Shown here: positions 23,651-34,944 of the stretch, in pieces
Position numbering within the stretch: the first letter of the stretch is position 1
Layout of the letters: each line of letters begins with the position of its first letter
Source: Lithospermum erythrorhizon
Taxonomy: Eukaryota > Streptophyta > Magnoliopsida > Boraginales > Boraginaceae
NCBI GenBank assembly: GCA_019722365.1
Contig: JADFUC010001763.1
Span: forward strand, 124,001 to 188,000
Length of the DNA: 64,000 nucleotides
Direction: 5' to 3'
Notes under the pieces: generated by a model
Told to the model about the DNA's origin: nothing
What the model saw: the letters and a program-made list of their open reading frames with translations, nothing else
The model's database searches: none
Made by a program: the position numbers and the translations under genes

Positions 23651-25040
23651 ACTTTTTTATTTGAAGTTTTTGGATAGTAATTTGACAAAGTTTTAATAAA
23701 CAAAATTCACCAATATTTTTTATTTTTTAAGATCTATAATTAGAGATTAAGTTTGTTTAATTTGGACAATAAATTTTTTATCACATTTTTCAAGATTATA
23801 TATGTTGAAGTATGTATTAATAATTATTGGATGATAGAAAATAGAATAAGCTTTTTGAAATATACTTTATTTGTAGAGTGTAAAATATGGGATAGAAATA
23901 TCTTGATAAAATGACTATCTAGATGTTGAAGGTTCAAACTCAAGTACTTTCCTTTGAGGGGAGACATATGTAAGAACCTCATAAATGTAAAGAAATTTCG
24001 AAAACTTTCCGATCCTTAATTGTAACATTCATTACTCTAAATGTTTATTCGATAAAATAAAAAAGATCAATTCTTTCTCCACTTCGCTTCTAACATATAA
24101 TACCACTGAATTATTGTAAAAAATAATAATATGTTGGAAATACCTCTTATATGGTGAGAAATAAAAATAATATGTTGGAAATACCTCTCATATGGTGAGA
24201 AATTTTGGGAAAATATCATTTTTTGACCAATTTATTAATTTATAGCACTTTTTCAATTTTCTTTGTCTGGTAGCACCAATCCTGAAAATTCAAAATTGCC
24301 CCCTTCACCAAAATATCGTCATCCGATTCCCTTACCCACTAGCGTCGCTTTGTTTTGCCCGCCGCCGCGCTGGCTTCTACCAGAGCTCGACCTCGCGTGA
24401 CAAGAACAAATCCTCGCCCTTTGGCATTACCAATTTATTTACTAAGGGGGTGAGCACCCAATACTCAATTTTGATTAAGATTGGAAGGAGTGCAATTAAG
24501 GACAGGGGCTAGGGGTTCTTTCAAATCATGGGGTAGCTTAGTTGGCGGTAGTGAAGGTGAAATTTGGAGGGAGGGTAGTTTGGTTGTGGATGATGAAGTC
24601 ATTTGGAAGGGGGGGTAGTGGTGAATAGAGGGATTTGAGGAAGAGGAATGAAAAGAAGAAATGGAAGGGAAGGGATAATTTTTTGTGCTTTTCGTGAGGT
24701 GAGTCTTATTTTGACCAATTTCTCTTCATATGGTATCAACAATCGAAATATTTATGAAGATTTACATATGGAAGGCAAATACCAACAATACGACTTGACT
24801 GGCCAACTCATGCTTACTACCCCTAGTTTTTGTAAAATATAGTTTTAGTAGGCATTTTTCAAAAAAAATATATTCCTTCTTAAACAATTTCTATTGTTTG
24901 CCATCACTAAATTTTTATATTTTTTTATTATTTTTATGATATGAAATTATTCACCCTTTATACAAAAATCATGGTACCGCCACTACATTGAACGAATTAG
25001 TAGTCATTGTTAAATAATAATGCCATGCAATATATTAAAT
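23651..25040. other. gene-free tract with a GC-richer patch
   Basis: No recognisable gene. Two exact neighbours containing AATATGTTGGAAATACCTCT occur at about 24128 and 24170 (a 42-bp tandem duplication). Positions 24290-24660 are unusually GC-rich and purine-rich (GGAGGGAGGGTAG and GGAAGGGGGGGTAG words), resembling the interior of the MULE-like elements at 8.4 and 49 kb, but I could not pair terminal repeats. The short frame at 24648-24842 has no domain. Confidence 0.4.
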
Positions 25041-25049
25041 ACACAGCTA

Positions 25050-25640
25050 GTGTTGGCAGCAAATCGGGTAACCCGTTACCAACTTGAGGATCCAATTCGG
25101 TACGCGACTCGATAGTTGAGTAAGTTAGGAGCACGAGGTTGTGCTAGTTTAAAATACCCGATTCGCTCGATAATTACCCGGTCTCGTTAATAGTTTAACA
25201 AATAAATAAATGATATTTTATATTTATGTTAAAAATATTTGTCAATAATTAACGTTTGTGAATCTTATTATCGATGTTTCAAATATTTAAATTTTTTGAA
25301 TTTTATATGTTTCAAATATACCCCCTGCTTTTTTTTATTTGTGTTAAAGAAGAAAATTTCTTTTCATTTTGCCTTAACGAGTTGGGTATGGTAATACTCG
25401 AGCCGGGTCAGGTAGTTAACTTACCCCGACTTGTTATGTTATGGAGTCTGTTTCTTATCGAGTCCTTTCACACAACCAAAACTCCAAATGATATCTTTCT
25501 CCTAACTCAACAATCGATCATTATATTACTCCTAAATGGGTCACAAGGTTACCCGGTAAGTAGATTGATTACTGCTTGAATCAGTCACAAGGTGGCACAA
25601 GAAGTCTATTCAAACACCAGAGCATATGAAATTTGGTTGT
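25050..25640. mobile_element. hAT-like repeat with GGGTAACCCG words (probable)
   Basis: Words such as CGGGTAACCCGTTACC (25067), ATTACCCGG (25172), GAGCCGGGTCAGG (25400) and GGTTACCCGGTAAG (25543) recur on both strands around an AT-rich core. This is the pattern of short palindromic hAT-type repeats in plants. Exact ends and target duplication are not defined. Confidence 0.4.
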
Positions 25641-28430
25641 TGGATATGGCCTATGGGGTTGATGAAGAGATAATATGTCTATTAAAAAATATGACTAGAC
25701 ATCCTACCAGAAACACTACCCCAGTGCTCAAATCAGTGCAAGGTTACGTTCGAAGATTAGTTTCTCTATAGAAAGTGTATTAAAATTTCTACTCGATTAA
25801 TCACATAGTTTATTTTTTGTGCAGTTTTATGTCGTTTGGGATTTTCTGATCTCAATATTATATCCTCTCCAATAGTCCAATTATCTATAGATTGACCAAA
25901 TATACGTAATTTGTTTTATGACAAACGTTTTGGCATTTTTCGTGATTTAGAATCTTCAATTAAGGTTATCTGCATACACGATTCGCAATAATTGTTTCAC
26001 ATGGTTTCGTGGCATTATTCATTTTCAACTAAGACTACACATTTTCCTAAATTATTCTTTCACATGGCTTTGTAGTGGACAGTTCCATTGATCTCTAACC
26101 TCATTAATTAATCGTATTTTGAGGGCAAGCTCGATATTTAAACTGGCATTAATAATTGATTTATTTTTTCTTTATCAAATTTTTATATGCTGCTTTTTAG
26201 AATTGGATTAAAGAGATAATTTGTATAAGAAAACTACGGCAAATGGCAATTATTAAATTAAGTCTATATTACAGTATTATTTTAATGTACGTGTGAACAC
26301 ATACCTCATTTTTTATGCTAATTCATAAAAATCATTAGCCGTCATCGTAAAATTAAAGATCACGTGGAATCGCCGGAGGATAAATTGCGAGATATGTCTC
26401 ATTTTTTATGCTAATTCATGACCATACTTATACTCCATATTTCATTTGATTAAACGTCAGATTGTGTAATGTCGGTCCTACATTTTAGAAAATTGTGTAG
26501 TGTTTGTTCTACATGTTGACATGATTTTTTTTCTAGTTAAATTGAAAATAGTCTTACAAATAAAAAGATTAATGATGATTTTTAAATTATGATCTTAATT
26601 TTAAGAATTTTAAATTATTTAATATTTATCTTTCATCTTAATAATGTTAAGCTTATTGTTATTATATTATTTTTTTGTTGATGTTTTTATCTTGATTAAT
26701 TTTTCTTTTTCTACCTCTGTTTATATTTTGCCATTTGAATAAATCATTATACTTGACACAAATTAATATAACCTAAAACTACATCTTGGTAACCCATAAA
26801 ATAGTACATGACGTATCAAACTTATTTTTCAAGAATTTTTCGTTAAGAGTTCGATCTAAAATAAATCGGTACCCTATATTTTTCTAGAATTTCCGTTTTA
26901 ACTTTTACGTAAATTTTAAGAATTTATCTTTAAATAATTTTAATGTTTTTGAAAATTGAAAAAATTTGTTGCCTTGGAAATATAGGCACCCGTATTATGC
27001 ATGGACACAAAAAATGTGACAGATGATTTGCTCTAAATTCTATATGGCGATCTATTCATTATTCCCAAATCCTTATATAAAGTGTTCAATTTTAATGGGT
27101 CATCAAATGTTAGTTTACTATTTCACCGAATTTACAATTGGCGTTCCATTATATGAGATAAATATTTAATCTTCAATTGCGCAGTATATTATTAAAAAAT
27201 TAAAAAAATTAATATTATGAAAGTATTTTAAAAGGCAGATCAAATATATAAATTTTTATATTTTTGGAATAAAGAATAATTTATAATTTATAATCAAAGT
27301 TTAATTTTTAAAAAATTAAACGACAATTAAAATGGATGGAAGGGGGTCACATCTTACATATATAATGTGCGAGGTGGATTAGGCGGTTCTGAAGTGGCTT
27401 AGAATTAATGTATTTCCTATTTACCCTTAAATAAATTTTTTTTTATTTTAATTTTCATAGTAACTTAACGATGGTGTAGCAACAACGAAGATAAATTAGC
27501 CGTAAGCTAACTACTTATAAATATTGTCTCTTCGTAATACTCGTAATTATCAAGAGAGAATAAAAGTTATTTAGCGATCATACATCTTTTATTTTACCAG
27601 CGATAACTTTTTAAATCTTATTTCTTTTTAGGTTTTTTAAAAAAAAATTTTTCGTTATAATTTATTATAAAAATAATAAAATAATTTGCGGAGGTAAGGC
27701 GTAATACGTATAAGCTAGTCTTAAATGAAATCGTAATAAATACTGAAAACAGATCAAAGGCTCAAGGATGTTGCCTATGTGTGATGTAATGGCGGTTATG
27801 GGTATGTCGTAATGCTTTGACGCGATGCATACTATTCAAGAGGTCGTCAACCTAGCAAATGACCACATCTAGACAAATACTACTCGTGAGACCGGTGATT
27901 AACTGGGAGACAAGTCAGATGGTTTCCATTTTTCCGATGGCAAAAACCAAAACGAGGGGTCATCAAAATTAATACTGACAGGTTTTGGTGAAGATTCATG
28001 AAATTGACTAATTATGGCCAGAGTCGTCTTGGCTGGTCAGTGTGGTGAGAATGATTCTAGCTTCACAAGATGACTAGTGAGTAGCGTTCGTAATCGATGA
28101 ATTCTTTAATGGTGATTCTAACTGACGATAATATTAGTGCTAATGCTTTTGTAAATTGAATACGATGATATTTTTATGAAAAATAGCATAATAAAGTGAT
28201 GATTATAATAGATACATGCGATTGTTTACAAAAAGAAGCGTTCTGACAAAATGACATGGTCATAGAGGTTTAATTGTTTACAAAAGAAAAAGTTTCTAAC
28301 AGAATGTTAGGTACATCATGGAAGAAAGTTCAAATTTTCATGCATTACTAATTTGGAAGGTGAGTTATGTCTGGATACACGTGTCATGCTGATGATGATA
28401 ATACAACAATCGTACAAGCTTTCATGAGGC
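25641..28430. other. gene-free AT-rich tract
   Basis: No coding region or RNA gene is visible. CTCATTTTTTATGCTAATTCAT occurs twice, at about 26306 and 26398, a 92-bp direct duplication. The segment 27750-28110 is less AT-rich but has no recognisable domain in any frame. Confidence 0.5.
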
Positions 28431-28435
28431 GTGCT

Positions 28436-28720
28436 TTCGTCAGGAAGCGTCGCTACTCCTGAAAGAAGCTTTGGCGTCGGCTCAACAACTAAGCGTCGCA
28501 AAAAATATTTGTAATCATATCACGATGTCTAGTTAAAACACTTAGACGGCTCGCGTGAAATCTAGAATCTTAGGCGTCGCTTTTTGAGCAACGTCTAAGT
28601 TATCACTTAAACGGCACTCGCTAAGTTAAAACTTTGACGTCACTTTTGAGTGGCGTCTGGATTAATATTTGAAGCGTTAACTTTTTGAGGCGCCGTCGAG
28701 TCATTTTATCTTTTTTTGCG
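28436..28720. repeat. clustered GCGTC-type subterminal-like repeats
   Basis: Within about 280 bp, related words recur on both strands: GGCGTCGGCTC, AAGCGTCGC, TTAGGCGTCGC, AACGTCTAAG, TGACGTCAC, GGCGTCTGG, GAAGCGTTAAC, GGCGCCGTCGAG. Positions 28569-28599 form a hairpin (12-bp arms with 10 matches, loop TTTTTGA). Such dense, mixed-orientation short repeats are typical of the subterminal regions of CACTA (En/Spm) transposons, but I did not find the CACTA terminus on either side, so the assignment is tentative. Confidence 0.5.
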
Positions 28721-31126
28721 TACTTTTTATCTATTTAGCTTTATGTTAATTTATACTAAAATTTATACAATATCATGAAACGTCACATTCATTCAAGTTA
28801 AATATCGATCAAAACATATCTTGACATACATAAAATCAAATGTAAGCTAGATAAATATTTATATTTATCCAACTGAGTCGAAAATGTAGCCCAAACATAC
28901 ATTTATCTCGACATATATCGACCAAAATATAGCTAAACAAACATGTCTCGATATCTAACAAAACTAATAGTTTGAGACCACAAATACTCGGTAAAATTTA
29001 TCTTTGCGACACGTGATAAACTCTTACGCCTCATAATGGTCTTGAAGTATGCATTTGTATAGATAAATATTGTAATCAATGTTGAGCAAAGTAGTCTGTC
29101 GTCCCGAAACTATCATACCGTGCTTACGAGGATATAAAATTAAAGAACAAATTATATACTTCCATAACTTTGACTTTTAATTAGTATCAATATCCACATA
29201 TTTAAAAAATGACTTACATCTAAAAAAAGAGTTGTAGTGCCAGATTCTAAAATGTCCTCCATAAACAAATAGACATAGAACCCACAATAGGCTCAGGCAC
29301 TAGGTAGAATCATTTAAAAGAAAGTTATAATTTACATGTAATACTATTCAAATGATTGTTGCTAGAAAACAGTTCAAATATACCTCCGCTAACTTGATAG
29401 TTTACGCTCATTTTCTTTCGACTTGAACTACTTTGGTAATCACTTAACTTACTAAAATAAACAAATTCATAAGGAGAAGTAATAAAAATAAGGTAATATA
29501 TATCATTGTTAATAATCAAATGAATACCTGTTGATTTTATGCGCCAAATCAGCTAGATCAAGTGAAGAAATAACACAATCTTCCCTTTTATTACTACTAT
29601 TGATTAAGGGGAAAATGACTTTCTTTGAAGATTGTGATAGTATGTGAGACACGAAACAAATAGTGTTAGCGTTCAGCTATAGCGTTGATATTGTGGAGCT
29701 GGAAGCGATTGACTTCAATAGTTTGAGTGACATCTAACCCAAGCTTCTACAAGAAGGTCTTGGGTTAACTTTCTTTGTTAGCGATATATTACACTTTCTT
29801 TTTGTAACTACTACAGCGTGTTTAGTTAGAATTTATGTATTAATTATTTGTAATACTTTTCGATATTTGTATTTGTAATTTCGATACTATGTAATCGTAC
29901 TCTTTTGTAGACAGAAAATTTGAAATTATTTTAAATTAATAAAATTTAATTTTTATGAATTTAAAATTAATTTACAATCAATGCTGATTACGTGTTGATC
30001 CGAGCTTCCAATTAAATTCAAGATGGTGGAAAATGATAACGTTCTCGGGATTCAAGAACCTAAAATTAATTTTAGGTTAAAGTTAGGGTTTTATATTAAT
30101 TAAACCTAATTAACTTTAAACCTAGAATAGGGTTTCTAAAAGATACGGGGCTTGAATTAATGCAGCAAGGAAATGTCGAGGTCAATAAATGAACTATTTT
30201 TTACCTAAAAAACCTTAGATAGGGCGTCTACTTCATTTCTTGGTATCCATTGTCAGTTATGCCTCAGCCAATTCAAATGATCATGGTAAGATCGCTTAAT
30301 CCACACGAAGATGGATAAACCCAATCGAGGGAGAAGGCCAGAAAGCTTATAAATACCCCGTATTTTCAGAAAAAATTTATAAGTTGAAGTGGTGAAGAAA
30401 GAAACTACAGAAAGGCTACAGAAAAATGTCAGCAAGAAACACTTGGAAGCTCAAGGATTCGAGCTAAAGATCACGAGGTACTTGAAGCACTGAATAAAGC
30501 ACGAGCGTCAAATGGAGGAGCGGTGCAAGAATGACCCAGATGATGAGGCTGAGTAACCAGCGGTTGCGAGGAAACACAACTGCGAGAAGTCCGCTTGATA
30601 AATCAAGATAGGATCAATTGTGAAACTCTACTCCATGTCTAGCACGAATATAAAGGTGTTAAGGCCCCCGTTGTTGGCGGTAAAACAGTATTTCTTGTTC
30701 CAAAACATAAAGTTAAATTTGTTCGCTGTGGGAAGGCGCAAAGGGAGTAGGATCAGTATTGAAGCCCTGCTACCATTATCGATTATCGAACTGGGGAACA
30801 CCTTGAAGGCCCATAGCTGGCGATAGTGGTACGTCGTTGATAAATCTCTTTATATCTGAAAAGATTTTTTCGAAGGAGTTTTGATATTCGGTGAGCAATA
30901 TAAATAATAAAATCTTTCTTCGCATTACACTCTTCATCGCTATTTTTTTTAAAGGCAGTTTATTACTCCGTAGATCATATTCTTAGATCACTTCATTTTC
31001 TTGAATCATAACTTGTTAATGATATAGCAAGTTGATTGGTTTGATGAGCTCGTGTATTATTTTGCCATTTTCCAATGATATTTTAGTTGTATTGAGGGTT
31101 GAAAATAGAGAAGAAAAAAAAATTCA
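28721..31126. other. gene-free tract
   Basis: No gene with a recognisable domain. The stretch 30170-30840 is less AT-rich. It contains a TATA-like CTTATAAATACC at 30348 followed by purine-rich sequence to 30600 and a short open frame at 30620-30826, but translation shows nothing familiar. It could be an unrecognised LTR and leader. Confidence 0.4.
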
Positions 31127-31128
31127 TA

Positions 31129-31260
31129 CTCCCTCTAAAATCACATCCAAACAATGTTAAAAATCCATCAAATAATTTTTTTACCCTTAAATAAGAGGGT
31201 AAATAATAATTTCACATCATTTTTTTACACTGTTTCAGGTGTGTTACCATGAGGAGGGAG
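31129..31260. mobile_element. Stowaway MITE with TA target duplication
   Basis: Starts CTCCCTC and ends GAGGGAG, flanked by TA on both sides (31127-31128 and 31261-31262). These are the canonical Stowaway (Tc1/mariner-derived) ends. It is 132 bp with an AT-rich interior and no coding capacity. Confidence 0.75.
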
Positions 31261-31262
31261 TA

Positions 31263-34200
31263 TGACACCTATAATCATGCTTATAATTTCAAACATGGAA
31301 TTATTCGATTTGGATTTGGTGGAAATCTCCAACCTCTATAATTGGGCAAAGTTCACGTCCACCACTCATATACTGATCAACATGAATATATATTTGATCT
31401 CTTGATTATATTTAAAATGGAATGTATGGTCAAACTAACAAAACCTCGATTGCTTTGAGTTGGGTTCGAATTAATGAGAAAAGGCGGTTATGATTAAAAC
31501 CTCCAATCCAATATATTCATAAACCAATAAGTATGCAGGAAGATCATCCTTATAATAGTTTAACTCTTAATGTGTGTACAAGCTTTATCTATATCACACA
31601 TATTTCATTACACCAGGATAATACAACAATAAGAGATAAATAAGAACGATTCATTGTTTTTTATGTTAAATAAAAGAAAAAAAAGAAAACTAAAGTAATC
31701 TGAATTTGTATGATTCGAATTGAACAGTTCTAAACGAAAACAATGTTTGATTTGTGTTTCAACTTTCAACCTATTCAAACTGAATTGAAGAACTGTAGAC
31801 ATCGAAATTTTAACATAAAATAATTAAATTGATTAAGGCAATTAATCAAGTTAATTAAGGAATTGACTTAAGCTAAAAAGAGATGCCACGTGGGCGATTA
31901 TGGTTACCGATTAACACTGAAATTGAGTCAGACTTTCAGGGCGAGCAGGGTTCCGTCATCAATACTCTGAGTTAATCGATTTCAAAGAATAAGGGTTTCG
32001 CATTAATTAACCCAAAGTTTGAACTGAAATAGGGTTCAGGCGGTGCGGTATTACGGATAATATTGGTGCTCGAAAACCCTAATTTTTATTAGTCCAAACT
32101 TGTGGCGAAACAGGGCGTTAAAATGGCGTGGCCGAAATGAAGAATCATAAATTACGGGGTTTAAAATGAAAGGCTCATGAGATTTGTGGTTCAAAATCGA
32201 GCTCTGAGTTATGTGGTTCAAAATCGTATTTCAGAGAATTATGTGGTGTAAAGTCGAGGCTCACAAAAGGTCCCCTAGAGTCGATATGAAAATCGTTTGA
32301 GCAGAAAAGTGGGAACTTCTTTTTTTTTTTTTATCAAAGAGGCTCAAGAAGGGTTCTTGGTAAAACCGAAGTAATTGAAATTATCAAACGGTCCGAATCT
32401 TTGCGCCAGTGTGGTCGAATTGTCAACGTCGAACCGGTCAATGGCGTTTGAGGCAGAAGCATAATCATGGTTTGGCCAGAAATTCGGCAGCATTGCCGGA
32501 AATCAATCCCAACGCGCAAAATCCTAAGAAAATTCAAAGAGCGATCTGCGAGAAATTTAAGTTAAATGTTGAAGGCCTTGGTAGAAACACCACGTGGTGT
32601 TGAAACACTTTAGTGGCCAAAATAGGTCTCTTTTGAAATCGAGAGTTATTGAATGACATGATAATCAGCCAGTTTCAGCGAAATCGTGAGAATCTAACGT
32701 AAGGTTCTCAAGAGCGCTTAGAATATTCATGATTAAACTCTTGGCCGCTAATTAGCTTGGATGAACCTTTTGATAAATTTAGGTTTGATTAAATTGAATC
32801 CGTATATAGGAATAAAGCGGGCGCCCAGTCCATATATACGGATTAGGCATAAAACTCTTCTTTACTTAAGACACTGTCTAGTTGGTCGAGTATAAACCAA
32901 CCAAAGGTTGGAGGATTCATATCATGATAAATCCTTTTCTGACTGACGAGCAGCTAAGGTCGTTGTAGTAAAGGTCAGAAGTGGCAATAAGCTTCCTTAA
33001 ACTGATAGAGTGGTAGAATCTACATTAAGTCGCGTGGAATTAAATATCATCGAAATTAAAGACCTACGAGGAGCAATTTGCCCAAAGGCAGTTGTCTGGC
33101 TTGAAGCGGCGTTGCTTGACGTATTTCCGTGTAGGCTCGAAGGCTGGTCTATCGAAATCGAGTATTAAATATCGAGGTGTTAAAAATGAGGTCTGCCAGT
33201 AGGTGAGCCAGTAGTCTGAGAATTAAAATTTCAAAGTTTGTGGTTTATCCAACTAGAGGTCCACGGTGTCGAAGCGAGTCATGCCATGACATGTCTGATA
33301 ACTCAGTCTGAGTGGTAGATCAGTCGAGGCAGGATCAGTCAGTCTAAATAAATGAGAATCTGTTCTTGGGCTAAGAATTTCAGGATAAATGTCAGTCAGG
33401 GCCAGGTCTTAGAGTCAGTGAGGCCAGGGACATTATGTCAGGAACACCCAGCAGTGTCAAATCGAATCAAATCGAGTTCGTCAGATCAAACTCGAGCTCG
33501 GCTCGAATCGAGTTCAAATCGAATCGAAGCCAAAGTCGAGGCTGAATCGAAAATTTGGGCGTCTATGAATCGTCTGACGCTTGGGGATCATGGTTTGAAT
33601 GATCGATCCTCTTGATTTGATAAAGGCATGCAGTGAGAATTTTTTTCTGGGTAGGTTTTTGTACCCCACATCATAAATAAGTCAAAAGGCTATTTGAACT
33701 TTGAAATGTTTGACAACTGTGTAATGTTGAAAAAATAAGGTTTCATTATAATCCTTTTCTAGATCGTTCAATTTCTAATTTTAATTTATTAATTTTTTAA
33801 GTTTCAATCTTAAATATTGTTAATATATTATACTATTTTATAAAAAAAATATATTCTCACTCTACTATACTATTAATAATCTAAATTTTATATTCAAATC
33901 AAATTTATCTGAATGAGGAATTATTAGAGTAATGGATGAGTCCGATCCAAGTATTGGACTACATCTAGGTATCTTGGAGGCTACTTGAGGTTTAATAAGA
34001 CACAATATTGTATTTCATATTCAATGAATTTAGTTCAATATAATTCTATATTTTATCATTAAAAAAAGTGCTTTTAAATTTTAAAAACGCCCCATGCTTA
34101 TTCGATTATTGTTATAGAGACTACTCCACTAGCTGTTGAGTTTGAGGAGCTTCAGATGGTTGAGGAGTGGAAGGAGGTGGTGGTTCTGGGATTGATTGCG

Positions 34201-34944
34201 GCGGAAGAATTGGTTGCTCCGGCAGTGGAACTGGTGGCGTTTCCATAGAAGTTGTATGTGTTGGAGGAGGAGATCGAGAAGGCTACTTTTATTTGCGTTA
34301 CTAGAGAGCTAATTGTGGATTTCGCAATTAGACTTGAAATGGCGTAAATATTCTTGGCGTTTTAACGCATTGCAGCCATAGAATTATGTCATTTTAAACT
34401 GCAACTTTGAAATCGTCCAAAAAAATCTTACAGATCTTCGTAAAAGCTTGTGAAATTTCAGGCGGCTCATGATTATTGAGGATCAATTATAACATCAATA
34501 TTTTCTGGATAATTTCAGCGTGAGAGCATTACATAGTGTTTTTCTTTCGACTTTTCTGCGTACTTTAGGTTAAAATTAAAAGTAATAGGAGTAATATTTT
34601 TACAAGAATTACCGAAATGAAATAAAAGTCAATTATCAAAACAGTAGCATCGTGCCACAAAATCTCTGGGCAGAAAAAACGGGTGTTAGATAAATAGATT
34701 TCACTAGATAACCGGATCGGACCGATAATAACACTACAATCTTTCACGAATCCGATTAGAAACCGTATTAACGGGCAGCAGACAAGTAGGAGTCCTCATT
34801 GTCTTCTGTTACCTTTAACCTGAATCCGTTAAAGTTAGCTGTAACGGATCTATAAACCATTTTCTTCAGCTCCTCATTTTATCATTACTTTTTAGCTCTC
34901 CTTTTCAAAATCAAACGAGTTTTTTCTTAAGTAGATCTAATAAG
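31263..34944. other. gene-free tract upstream of the IST1-like gene
   Basis: Positions 31263-31860 are AT-rich. Positions 31860-33650 have markedly higher GC and no long frame, with repeated phrases such as TTATGTGGTTCAAAATCG and TCGAGGCTCA (32160-32270), consistent with the non-coding body of a large retroelement. Positions 33455-33550 are a run of AATCGA/TCGAG words typical of short hAT-like repeats. Positions 34680-34860 contain ACCGGATCGGACCG and GTAACGGATC words of similar type. The last 100 bp before the gene are pyrimidine-rich, fitting a plant 5' leader. Confidence 0.45.

Noticed and set aside
25274..25579. 101-codon frame with hydrophobic start
   Set aside because: It covers the hAT-like repeat with ACCCGG words and a T-rich run that translates as Phe/Leu; no homology is recognised.
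28436..28720. CRISPR-like array
   Set aside because: Repeats are short, irregular and in both orientations, spacing is not constant, and the window is clearly plant nuclear DNA.
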